Source of the DNA: Tenrec ecaudatus
Lineage: Eukaryota > Chordata > Mammalia > Afrosoricida > Tenrecidae
Assembly: GCF_050624435.1 (NCBI RefSeq)
Contig: NC_134541.1
Coordinates: 101,614,805-101,678,804, forward strand
Reading direction: 5' to 3'
DNA length: 64,000 nt
In this document: positions 42,600 to 53,794 of the stretch, in pieces
Layout: the number at the start of each line of letters is the position of its first letter
How positions within the stretch are numbered: position 1 is the first letter of the stretch
Program-made: the position numbers and the translations under genes
Notes under the pieces: generated by a model
The model's input: the letters and a program-made list of their open reading frames with translations, nothing else
The model's database searches: none
Told to the model about the DNA's origin: nothing

Positions 42600-44956
42600 A
42601 CATGCAAAAAAAAGCAAATCACATCGTTTCATGGGAAGAGTTGGAGGAAATTATGCTGAGTGAAGTTGCCAATCACAGAAGGACAAGTGCAACACGAGTC
42701 CCTGAGGTGAGTATAATCAGCAGAGTGGGTATAGCGGAACAGCCTTTATTTTCCCCACACTATGCTGCTTGAGGCACAGTTGGGTGGAAGTCAGACCAAA
42801 CCCAAGAAGGTACATGTTATTCCAACACAAAGAAGGGGAAAGGGGGAAGGGGGAGGGAGAAAAGGTTGGCAGGGAGGGAGATGATGACATGGGGGAAACA
42901 GGGCACTAACCCACCCAGGGGGAGAGTATTGGTTATGTCTCCACAGAATTGGGAGGGTGCATACAGACCCCATCACGGGGCACCAAACCTTGAGGGCAAC
43001 CACGTGGAGAAATGCATAAGAATATTGGGCTACAGGGCCGGCCCAAATCAGAGCCAATCTGACCCCCTCCCTAGATGTATGCACTGCAGAGAACAACACT
43101 AGACCTACAGGGTGGGCAGAGGGGCTGGCATGCCCCACCCACACGGAAACAAACCAGGAAGGAAAAAGAGAAAGGGACGGGCTAGACCCCATATCAGCAC
43201 AGCAAGCCCAGAGGATGAGCTCCCTGCACGGAGCTGCTAAGACACAGAGAGGACTGTAGGGCTGACAACAGCACAAGACATGTTGTCCCCTCCCTGGAAC
43301 ATACTGTGACAGAGGACAATACTGGGAGCTAGTCTGGTCTGAACACCCCACAGCAGGGCAAACCAAGAAGGGAACATAACAGATCAACAATGGGAGCCAA
43401 GCCAAGCCACAAAGCCCCCCAAAAATCCAAAAAATAGACTTCAGGCTAGGAGGGGCAGCTTCTGAAATTCCCCAGGACCAGTGGGGAGACAGTCATAAAG
43501 GCCCCAGCGACCTTTATGCATGTTTCTTTTTTCAATCTCTAGCTTTCTTTTCGTTTGGTTTTTGTTTTTGTTGGTTTGCCTTCTTACATAAAACAGGCAT
43601 GTGAAGCAAGCTTGAGGAGAAAGCAGCTGGACTGATGGTCCCAGAGGGACTTGGGGGAGAAGGAGGCAGGGGAAGGGAGTGGTGAGCAAACAACACACAG
43701 ACAGGATAACAACTAGGGAATTAAAATCAACAATGAGGAGGACGTAGAGATCCTGGGGGTGTTGGAGCAACAGCAAGCTAGCTGAGAGGAATTCCTAAGA
43801 GGCAGAAGGAAGGCGAGCGTGATGGTGGGGCAGAAGGAAGCTAAAAGGAAACAGAGGAAAGATCTAGGAAGCAAAGCTATGGATAGAGGTATAAGCATAG
43901 GTGTGTACATATGTGAATACATTATTCATAAAAATAGAGGTATTGACCTAGGTACACATATTTATGTGGCAACACACTGTGGCTGTGGACAGACTTCAGG
44001 CCTCTACTCAAGCCCTCCATCAATGCAAGAACACTTCGTTCTAACAAGCTGGCATTCTGTGATGCTCACCCTCCTGGCATAATCGCAGAAGACAAAATGG
44101 GTACATAAGCAAATGTGGTGAAGAAAGCTGATGGTTCCAGCTACCTAAAGACATAGCATCTTGGGTCTTAAAAACTTGAAGTTAAACAAGTGGCCATCTA
44201 GCAGGGAAGCAACAAGCCCACATGGAAGAAGCACACCAGCCTATGGGATCATGAGATGTCCTTGGGACTTGGTAACAGGCATCAGAAGACCTATAATAAA
44301 CAAACAGACAAACAAACACATTGTTGAGAATGAGGGGGATCAGAGCAGAGACCCAAAGCCCATCTGTAGACAATGGGACATTCCCTCACAGAGGGGCCAC
44401 AGGGAAGGGATGAGTCAGTCAGGGTGCAGTAAAGCACCAATGGAACACACAATACTCCTCTGGTTCCTCAAGGCTTCCTCACCCCCACTACCATGACCCC
44501 AGTGCTGCCTCTCATTGCAGGCTAGGCCGGAGCATGTGCACAGGGACGGATTAGAGATTCTGACACACAGAATCCAGGAACAGCAATGGGAATAGAGATA
44601 CCAGAAGGGGAGGGTAAAGGTGGGTAGAGGAGGGGAGGAAGGGGGAACTGATCCCAATGATTGACACATAATCCTTCCCCGCCCCCCTTGGAGGGGGGGA
44701 AAACAACAGAAAGCATGTGGGCAGGGAGACATCAGTCAGTATAAGATATGAAAATATGAATAATTTGTAATTTATCAGGGGATCACAAGAGTGGGGGGGA
44801 GGGTAAAAAGAGGAGCTGATATCAAGGGCTCAATAGAAAGTAAATATCTATAAAAGTGTGATGGAAACATGTACAAATATGCTTGATACAATTGATGTAT
44901 GGATTATTATGAGTTGTAAGAGGTCCCAAAAAATCTTTTAATAATAATTTTTAAAA
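42600..44956 (+). mobile_element. 5'-truncated L1: ORF2 stop region and full 3' UTR
   Basis: It opens with 'aaattatgctgagtgaagtt' and 'gccaatcacagaaggacaag', the end of ORF2, and then carries the most complete long 3' UTR here. Landmarks are 'gcactaacccacccaggggg' at 42,902; a TTTTTG-rich tract at 43,520-43,580; 'cgagcgtgatggtggggcag'; 'catggaagaagcacaccagc'; and the end 'gatacaattgatgtatggat' at 44,885. The 204-codon - strand frame at 42,791-43,405 lies inside this UTR and is not a gene. Confidence 0.8.
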
Positions 44957-45830
44957 GTACTCTCCACTACACTTACTACATTTGTCAAATCTGTGATTCC
45001 ATTCGTGGAAACATTTTTCAAACTCATCTGTTTGGATGGATGACAGCACCTCCATCGTTTTTTCTTCACCTCTTCTACATCATTAAATCACTGTCCTTTC
45101 ATGTCCCTCTTCATTCGCAGAAACAAAAAGAAGTCACATGGAGCAAGGTCAGATAAGTAAGATGCGTGGGGCTAGAGATCCATACTGGGTTTTTGCCTAA
45201 AACTTGAGCACTGAGATGGCTGCATGAGCAGGTGCATTGTTGTGGTGGTAAAACCAGTCCCCCATCTGCCACAAATCAGGCCTTTCTTGTCCCACACGGT
45301 TACACAGTCTTTTCAGAACCTAAATAGAAAGCTTGATTAACAGTCTGACTTGCTGGAAAGAACTCCAAATGCATTAAGAGTCTACATTTTCCTCAGCTTG
45401 GGAGGTTGATGGGTGTCCAGTGTGAGGTTTGTCATCAATTGACATTTCACCTTTTTGGAAACGAGAAAACCACTTGTATACTTGAGTTTTTCCCATGGTG
45501 CTGTCCTTGTAAGCTGTGTTCAACATCACAACAGTTTCTGCCGCATTTTTCCTGAGCAGGAAACAGAATTCCACAGCCACACGCTGTTCTCTTAAATCGG
45601 TCATCACAAAAAAAGAGGTTTGAGCAAAACTACTTTTACGAAAAATTTCACTATGACCAGAGAGAATCTTCCCAGGAGATGCCACTGGGTGCACTAACTC
45701 AGAGCAAGTTGCTCAATGCTTGCCTAGAAAAATGTGTTTTATGAAAGCTCTGCCCAGTGGAACTTTTTTCTGTTTTGTGGGGGGTACCTCACAATTTGGG
45801 GGGCACCTCACTTAGATAGCTGCTTGTTTG
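44957..45830 (-). pseudogene. Mariner-family transposase gene, internally deleted
   Basis: Mariner transposases cut and paste DNA with a DDD/DDE catalytic core. The N-terminal helix-turn-helix part is an open frame (45,694-45,374) reading LREQRVAVEFCFLLRKNAAE, then GKTQVYKWFSRFQKGEMSI and DDKPHTGHPSTS. About 180 codons are missing before the C-terminal part (about 45,360-44,960). There GDWFYHHNNAPAHAA replaces the usual HHDNAPAH: the catalytic aspartate codon at 45,239-45,241 is AAC (Asn). The rest has stops. The 5' side near 45,780-45,815 keeps a G-rich, inverted-repeat-like end. It is inactive. Confidence 0.85.
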
Positions 45831-46150
45831 AATACAGCTTTTAGGATCCCACTAAGTACTCCAATTGATAGCTGGGTACCACCTTCTCTCTTCACCACAC
45901 TTTGCTGCAGAAGCCTTATCTTCAGCAATCTCTTCTTGAAGGTTTGAGCACGGCCATGTTATCAGAACTCCCTGTTTCTGGATTGGGGCTGGAATTAATT
46001 GGGAGTCCAAAATCCATCTGCTTTTCCCAAGATTATGAAGGACTCTTGTTTACTTTGATGGTCAAACCCCAAGGATATAAATCCTTTTTTCCCCATTTAA
46101 TTTTTTAGTAGTTTTCTTGATATAGTATTCAGACATCATATACTTCCAAA
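45831..46150 (-). repeat. Old L1 3' UTR, antisense
   Basis: The text 'gatagctgcttgtttgaata', 'tgatagctgggtaccacctt', 'cttcaccacactttgctgca' and 'aattgggagtccaaaatcca' parallels 1,890-2,080. Confidence 0.65.
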
Positions 46151-46784
46151 GTTAAATAAGGCTATAAATCTTTATGGGAGCAAATACCCTCATCTTTTTC
46201 CTTCAGAGCACCTGTGGATTTGAACAGCTGAACTTGAAGTTAGCTACCCAACACATAATCCACTATACTATCAGGCCTCTGTCTACAGCTATAAGGGGCC
46301 AGGATTCCAATAGTTTAGCGCATCTTTTAGCAGGGAGTGGGAGCACAATTCAATACATCGCAGAGAAAGGTCTTATATTTCTGCTCCTGCGAGGACACAG
46401 GGGTGGGGATGGTGTTTCTTGTAGAGCGGCAGCCTGAGCAAAGGCTCTGAGGTAGAGAGGACCTTGGAGGTGTCTGGGGATGGGTGCCAGAGGGGAGGTG
46501 TAAGAGTACCCCACATCCAGAACAAGAACGTGGATTGGAGGATGGTGTCCCCCCTGGTGGGGCATGGCAGGGGAGAGCCCAGTGAGCCCCTCTTCCTGCT
46601 TGGGAAGCTCTATGGCCCAGCTTCTTAGGGAGGAGGATCAGCTTGCTATCCTTTCAGGGATCCTGCCCCGCCCACCTTCACTGGCAGGAGCTCTTCTCAG
46701 CGGAATGGCCACATCAAAGCTCCTCAGTGTCATCTGCATCGTGTCTGGAGCGTCCCCTTAGAGGTGTGCCAGGAGCTCTGGGGC
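46151..46784. other. Unassigned intergenic sequence
   Basis: No exon or repeat is confidently recognised. The phrase 'tggatttgaacagctgaact' near 46,214 could be a SINE head but is too short to call. Confidence 0.3.
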
Positions 46785-46925
46785 ACAGGGGCTAAGCCCT
46801 CAGCTGTTAACTAAAAGGTTGGCTGTTCGAACCCACCTGCTGCTCAGTGGGAGAAAGCAGCGGCAGTCTGCTTTGATAAAGCCCCTTGAGCTGCTTCCAT
46901 TCTGCCCAACAGGTGTCTGTAAGCC
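46785..46925 (+). repeat. AfroSINE variant
   Basis: The text 'taactaaaaggttggctgtt', 'cgaacccacctgctgctcag' and 'gcagtctgctttgataaagc' marks a sense copy of the 'cagtctgcttc' variant. Confidence 0.75.
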
Positions 46926-47335
46926 CCATTGTTTGTTTCCCGTTTAGGGCAGTGCTGGTTGCACCTGCTGGACCTCCCCCACTAGCCCCAGCAGACTCAA
47001 GCAGGGTGCTAGTACTTGGCACAGACCAGAGCTCCCAGCTCAGCCAGGGCCAGACAGAAGGTCCGTGGCACAGGTGACAGCAGATTCAGCCCAGGCGATG
47101 CTGAGTACATCACAGAGCAGATCCCCTCAGGTAAGCCGTGTGGATCCACGCTCCTGAGAGAGGATCTTGTCCTGCGACCTGTAGGCTCAGCAGTGGGGGG
47201 TGGGTTAAGAGCCAGGGGCCTGGGACCTAGGACTGAGCTGTCCCGCCTTCACCGGGCTCCACAGATCTGCCCAGCTAGTGTTGGGCCGGCTCTGTCATTC
47301 CTCCCGGGGCACAGACAGATTGAACAAATACAGGG

Positions 47336-48030
47336 TGTGTGATAAAAGCTGAACTGAGATCAACAAGGGATCCTTGTGGCATGCAAGTGAAAGACAGGAA
47401 GATTAGGGAGAAGGGGCCGTCTCCACTGAATGCCTATGCTAAACAAACATTAGCTGGCCATGCCACAATAACGGGGTTGGAAAGAAATCAGACACCCATT
47501 AGACATCTAGGCTGAGGCTCACACAGACCAAGGTCACCTAGGCCCAGGTGAAGGTCAGCCTGGGCACACACACTAGACACCAGCAACTTTATAGCATGCC
47601 TGTGTCTGAACTCAGCCACAGAGATCGGCCAATACCCTCATCCAAGCACCACCCCGCAGACTGCGGCGGCCTGCTCTCTCTCAGGTTCTCGCTTGCAGCT
47701 CAGAGGTCAGGATTTCTCCGCCCCCTCCCAGGGCTCCACTCTTTTTTTGTTTTGGTTCTGGGACATCTTTTTGGGTTCTGTGAACTCTTCTTAATGCAAT
47801 GGCCATGTTTCCACGTGGCTTTTCACGCCCTCCTGAAGCAGCCATTTTCGGTCACATAACCCCCTGGCATGGTGTCCAGAGAGAGCCGCTAGTACTAGCT
47901 GAGACCCTGTTACCCGAAACTTCCCGCTCCCTCATTAAAGTCACTTGAATTCACTAAAGGGCTTCTGCGGAGTGAATTCTTTCAGTGCTGAGAAGCAAGA
48001 ACTGAGGTAAACCATCCCAGAAACCTAACA
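47336..48030 (+). mobile_element. LTR-like sequence
   Basis: It ends 'cctcattaaagtcacttgaa' to 'cccagaaacctaaca', very like the end of the solo LTR at 36,755-37,219 ('ctcattaaattcacttggat' to acctaaca). A CCAAT-type 'cggccaataccctcat' lies at about 47,622. The start is uncertain, perhaps tgtgtgataaaa at 47,336, and I find no clean flanking duplication. Confidence 0.5.
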
Positions 48031-49569
48031 CAAGTAGGATGGCATAGTGCCCCCCATAAAATTCGAGATACATTCATACTTCACAAAACAGTGTTCATGG
48101 CTGGTTTCAAGTTGATGTCCATTTTAACTAAGTGGCCTGTACTTTATCTGGTCACCCTGTGACGCGAGGTCAGGGTGAGTCTGCAGGCCGTGAGGTCACG
48201 GGTTCTAGCTTGTGTCTAAGCAGCTTCTCGCCCGGGCTGCCTTCCTGGGAAGAAGCCCCGTCCTCACCTGCCCCGGCCCCGCTCATCCTGGCCCCGCACT
48301 CCCATTCTTCTCCATGCCGGCGGCCAGGAAGGCAGAGGAAGAGGCTGTAGCTCTCTTATTGCTAACAAACCTGACTAGTTCTTCACATGGTTGTTGGTCA
48401 ACTGCATGCCATCGTTGGTAAATTGGTCCCCTCCCATGGACTGTGTGTGAGATGACTGCACCCAGCCAAATCCTGACCTCAGCCGACCCTGGGTCTTCAC
48501 TTCCCCCTCTGTGAAGTGGAGAGAGCTGCTGTCCACAAGCTTCTTGGGTTCAGCCTCCCCCAACTCCCTTGGTACCCCGAGACCCACATGTGGGTAAGCC
48601 TAGGGGAGACCACGCTGAGGGGCCGGTCCTCTCTGAGGCTGGCATTCTAGTTGTAGAGGGTCAATGAACAGGCATCGCTGGTCATAGTCTGCTACTCAAC
48701 AAGAATATCAAAATGGGAAGCTATTACTTCTCAACCCAGCTGCCATCTAAGGTCTCCACACTTCTGAAGGGACATGTCCATCTCTGAGCCTCCACCACAC
48801 CCCAACTCCACCAAGACTTCCAAGCTCTTCAATCCACACTAGGCCAAAGCAGCAGTTTTGGCATCCTGGGGCACTCCTTGGTTCTTTTTCAATATTCTTT
48901 GAGTTTGGGGACACAGGGATGTCTGAGGGGGCAAGATCAAGGCTGCAGGGTGGTGCGGTAAGGTTCCCCTACGGCGTTCACCTAGGACAGTGCTTGCTCT
49001 GTCGTGAGGGGAAAATGTCCTTGGTGTGTAAGTTAATCTCAAGTCCAGCCCTTCTCTGACACATTTTAACAGGTTCGAGAGGGGCATGATCTTCAAAGGA
49101 AAAACTTATAGATAAGAAAAAAGGACAGATGCAGTTGAGAACTCTGAAAGAGGGGGAGGAGGGAATGGGGAAATGGACCTGCGGCAGAGACGCTCCAAGG
49201 TTCAGAACTTTCTTCGAGGTAGGTTTAAATGTGCTTCCTGTCACATAGCCTGCAACTTATGAAAAGTTTACACAAAGGGACAGCTGACAATTTTTGAGGA
49301 TAGACAGACAAACTGTTCACAGACAGGATGGGAGGACAAGGTTGGAAACATGAAGTAACTGATAAGTTTGCAGACAGCTGCTTCTGCAGCCTTGCCAGGG
49401 AGCATGAGAATAAGTGTCCATTTTATCTGAGGCGAGACAGGCCAGGTGCTGCTTCACCAGCTCCCTAGGTTGAGCCACCAGCATGTTCCTACGGGCCTTG
49501 AACCATGGAAGGTGGAAGACCTGCCCCATTTGCCTACGGAGCAAACGGCTTTCCCCCCACATCTCCCAC
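48031..49569. other. Intergenic sequence with a probable antisense MIR
   Basis: At 48,505-48,525 'cccctctgtgaagtggagag' resembles the antisense MIR core. The remainder has no recognised gene, and open frames on both strands carry no known motif. Confidence 0.4.
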
Positions 49570-51689
49570 TTTTTGTTTTCTAATAAGAGTCAAATTAACA
49601 TGAGTCCTGTTCACTTGATTGCACAATACAATAATCAAAACACTTCAGGCATATGTCAATAGGGATAAAAACAACAAGAAATTTTCATCAGCAAAATTCA
49701 AAACATCAAAAAAGAAATACTTTCAATCCTAGGTTGGCCTACCATACTATTTTGCAGATGAGTTTTGGGTTTCTACTGTATTTCACAACCTTTCACAACG
49801 GGGAGTTCACGATTTTAGCTTTGATACCTATTTCCTTCCACACATTCGGATCATGCATGCTGGTGGCTTCTTCCATGTGAACTTAGTTGATTCCTAGCTA
49901 GATGGCTGCATGTTTGAATACAAGCCTTTAAGACTCCAGAGACTATACCAATTGATAACCAGGCACCATCTACTGTCTTCACCACAATTGCTTATGCACC
50001 CTTATAATTTCAGTGACCATTTCAAGAAAGTATCAAGCGAGTCTTATAAGAAAAAAAACATTCTTGAGAATATTATCTTTATAAAGTTTACCCACAAAGT
50101 ACGGTTAAGACATGTGCACCATCTACAATCCAGACAAGTGACATTAAATGCAATTCATTCACCATGACGTTTTCAACAGCAGATTAAAATTAGATTTCTT
50201 CCCCTCTAGTATATTCTTTTCTAATTACATTTAAATTGATAGGAGCTGTTTGTTTGACTTCAAAATGATTTAATCTTCTAGGAAAATAATAAACAACACA
50301 ACTATTAATGCAGTTACAGATTCACCTGTGCGTTGGACCAGGTTTCGCCACCACCTAGCACTTTAGGGCATACACCGAGTAGACAGATTGCAGGATCGTA
50401 AGGATGGGCCATACTTATTTCCAAAGTGGTTGTAAAATTCCCAGTCCCACCAGCAGTGTATGATGGCGTCAATCTCCATGCCCTTTCCAATATTTATTAT
50501 ATCCTGTTTTTAAAAAATTGCTGAGTGTTGGTGTGAGGCTATTATATATCATTGTTATTTTTGTTTGTAGTTCTCTTATTGTTAATAAACATTAGTTCTT
50601 CATATGGTTGTTGGCCACCTGGATGTCACCGGTGGTAAATTGTCTATTCATGTATTGTGCCCATTGTTGGATTGGGTTAATTGTATTTTTCTTCAGGTGT
50701 TGCAGTTTTTTGAAATTAGCCCTGATGTATCATTACTAAATATTTCTTCCCACTCTGTGGATCTTCTTTGAACTCTTTTGATGAAGTCCTTGGATGTGCA
50801 TAAATGTTGTATTTTTAGAAGATTCTAGTTCTTCATTTTGTCTTCTCGATGTGTGGATATTTTTCATTATGTTCAGTAGGTGCTTAATGCCTGGTATGAG
50901 GGCCCTTGAGTTCGTCTCTATTTTTTGTTCATTGGGGGCCTTTATGGTGGAGGGATTTGCTTTCAGGACTTTGATCACCCAAGTTTGTCTTTGTACACTT
51001 TGTTTCTCTGGTAAGATTTACTCCTAAACATTTTATCTTTTGTGTAGTTACTGTGAATGGTATTATTCTTTCAATATCTTTTTCAGTGTCGTCTTCTTCA
51101 GTATGTACGAATCCAACTGGTTGCTGCTGTGCTGGAAACTGTTCAAACAGTTTCAGCCATTTCTAAATAGATGCCAGCGGTGTTCTCTGCACCGCTGTCT
51201 CATCTGCAATCAGAGTTTTCTTTCCTCTGTCCTATGGGATGCCTTTAATATGGCGATACTGGTTTCAATTTTCACGACAATATTGTGTGTGCGTTCCTTC
51301 TGTTTACAGATTGCCTCGTCAATACTCTTTTTTGCCTTTATAATTTTTATCTCATTGCTTGGCTTGCTTCTTTGAGTTTCTTCCTCTTTGTTTTGTTGAG
51401 GCTTCAACTTTTTCTTTGAGGATTGCTTGGTTTTGTAGATTTTCCCCCCCTAATTTCAAAACAGCTTGCTGTCTCTTGTGAACAGTACAGAAACTTTTGT
51501 TCAACTATTTATTGTCTACTCTGTTCCCGCTATTTATTTATTTATGACTCTTCAATGCAGAATTGTTACCAGTGGTTTTTGTTTAGATTCACAGCTATGT
51601 CTCACTTTGAGAATTACTTATATAGCACATTTTCCCCATGATAATTTCTATTCTGATATTAGGTTGCTGTCTGTTGTTGTTATAGATTC

Positions 51690-52740
51690 TTTGTTCCAAG
51701 AATTAAAAAATAATATTTTTGTAAAGGTAGTTTTGTTTGAACAAATCTCTTTAGTTTTTTTCTTATCTGAAAATGATTTTTTACTCCCGCATAGTTCAGT
51801 GATAATTTTACTGGATATGGGATTCTTGGTATTTTTTTTCCTTTTAGAATTTTGAATATATCAATTTACTGCCTTCTTGTTTGCATAGTTTTGGTAGAAA
51901 ATTCTGAACATATTCTAATTGGTTGGCCTTTATATGCGATTGTTCCTTTGTCCTGGGCTGCCCTCAGGATTGTTTCCTTTTCTTTAATATTGGAAAGTTT
52001 GATTATAATGTGCTGTGGGGATTTCCTTTGGGGATCAATTCTGTTTGGCATTCTCTGGGCTTCCTGGATTTTAGGTTCTGTCATAATATTAGGGAAGATC
52101 TCGCTTAACACTTCATGAACTATTTTCTCTGTAGTTAACATTTCTTCTTTCCATTCTGGAATACTTATCAAGTGTATGTTGTTCCTTGTTTTATTTTTTA
52201 ATACTTTTATCTGATGCCTAAAAACACCAAACTCACTACCATCAAATCAATGCAGAATGATAGCAACCCTATGAGCTGACAGGGTAGAACTGCCCCTCTG
52301 GGTTCATAAAATAATAAATTATAAATTATTATTTTCATAGCTTACACTGTCCACTGCCTCCCTTTGCTCACGTTTATGTTGTCCGTCCCCCTGGGCTGGG
52401 GTGGGGGATGATATGTTGATCATTGTAATTGGTTCCCCATTTCTCGGCCTTCTCCTCCCATCTCCCCCTTTTGTTCATTTTTGTAACTTAAGTTTCTTGT
52501 ATTTGGCCTCAGAAATTTACCTTTGTGATCGCTAATTTTTGTTTCCATTATTCTTTCACAGTGTTATCCAGTTCAGATATGTTTACCTTTAGTATTTCTA
52601 TTTGGAGTTGTTGAATTATTTCTAGATTTTCATTTTGATAGAATGACCTTTTAGAGCATTCCTGAGTCCCTCTACAGTCACTTCTGTTTTTTATTTCTCT
52701 CTACCTTTTCCTCCAGTTACTTAGAGTAACTAGAGACCAT
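51690..52740 (-). pseudogene. L1 ORF1 remnant
   Basis: L1 ORF1p is a trimeric RNA-binding chaperone of the L1 RNP. The 101-codon reverse frame (52,171-51,866) reads EIFPNIMTEPKIQEAQRMPN, then RIDPQRKSPQHIIIKLSNIK and ICSEFSTKTMQTRRQ, which covers the RRM-like and C-terminal domains. After a frame change the C-terminal words continue (IFKILKGKK, then QIRKKLKRF-like) to about 51,690. The N-terminal coiled-coil part lies near 52,740-52,480, separated by a SINE and L1 insertion. It is inactive. Confidence 0.85.
52215..52475 (-). repeat. SINE and L1-tail fragments inside ORF1
   Basis: 52,215-52,305 is antisense AfroSINE ('caaactcactaccatcaaat', 'gacagggtagaactgcccct'). 52,306-52,475 is an antisense L1 3' UTR piece ('aaataataaattataaatta', 'gtccgtccccctgggctggg', 'gatcattgtaattggttccc'). 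Both interrupt the old L1 ORF1. Confidence 0.7.
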
Positions 52741-53794
52741 GGCTACAACGTTCCTCATGAGAGCATCCGTGGGCCTCTCCTCCCACAGGAGCTCCTCTGG
52801 GTCTGCATTTGTATGTGCTTGAGTTCACTGGGCGGTTTTCTCAGGTTTGCACACGTGTGCAGAAATCAACTGCTGTTTTTGACACAGAGCATTATTGTTT
52901 GGCTCTGAGTACAAAGAACTCTCCACACACCTGTTGTGGTATCTGGTTGTCAGGGGGACCAGGCAATTTGGCACCACCCCACCCCATGCAGGAGGCCAAG
53001 GCAGAAAACAATTAAATATGGCCTCCATCAAAGTCCACTTTTAAAGCTGGCTCCCAAGTTGCTAGGCATGCCAGGTAATGATCAATGAGATCAGCATGTT
53101 GAGGGCGTGAAGCAATTATTTCTAACACTGCTCACTACGACTACTCTCATGGGCTCCGTATATCAGGGTTGGGCTCAGTTACTTTTGGGGTGGAGGCCTG
53201 CAGACAGGCAGGTGTTAGCACCTTGAATACTGGACTCAAGAGAAACACTCACTCTAAGCTGATTGTCACCCCTAATACCAGCTCTTCCAATTCTGCACAC
53301 GCCTCCTGGTACTTCAGGGAAGTTCTGCCACAGTTCAGCCCCCAAGAGTTCTAGCCAGTCACTGGGAGCCAGTCCACAGCAGACCTCAATCTTCCCGTGC
53401 AGCTGGTATGCGCCGAGTGAGCCAGGACCCCCTCAGTCTTGGCTGAGAAACCTCGCCTAAGTTCTGACTCAACTTCTCCCCAGTTATGTTGGGTGAGCAG
53501 TGCTAATTCGCAGTGGGAAAGAGGGAGAGGCCTTTCAGCTCACCACTAAGGTTGGGAGAGATTGGGGAGATCAGCTGGAACCTCAGGCACCCTGCTGGAC
53601 AGCACTGAGTCTGTGGCTCCCCCCCCACCCCCCAACTCGTGGGATTCTTTGTGATAATTCTTCCCTCTGAGGCACTGAGATGTAGTTAGCAGGGGTTTGG
53701 ACTTCTCAGGAGACATCTGGAAATCAAGCTGTTGAAAGTTTACTGCCACTTCCAAAGTTTTTCTTGGGAGAGGTATTAAGAGCCTCTCCAACAC

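Larger units (their letters stand above)
49570..53790 (-). mobile_element. Old, nearly full-length L1 with large ORF2 deletions
   Basis: Reading on the - strand: an unassigned GC-richer block (about 53,790-52,750) sits where a 5' UTR would be. ORF1 follows (about 52,740-51,690), interrupted at 52,215-52,475. Then come ORF2 remnants (about 51,400-50,300), with a DIERIIPFTVTTQKIKCLGV-like block near 51,090-51,030 and C-terminal text from 50,980. A 3' UTR (50,040-49,860, antisense of 'cttcttccatgtgaacttag') closes it. Most of the endonuclease and RT domain is missing. Limits are approximate. Confidence 0.65.

Noticed and set aside
42791-43405. 204-codon - strand open frame
   Set aside because: It lies wholly inside the L1 3' UTR, antisense, with low-complexity ends and no known domain.
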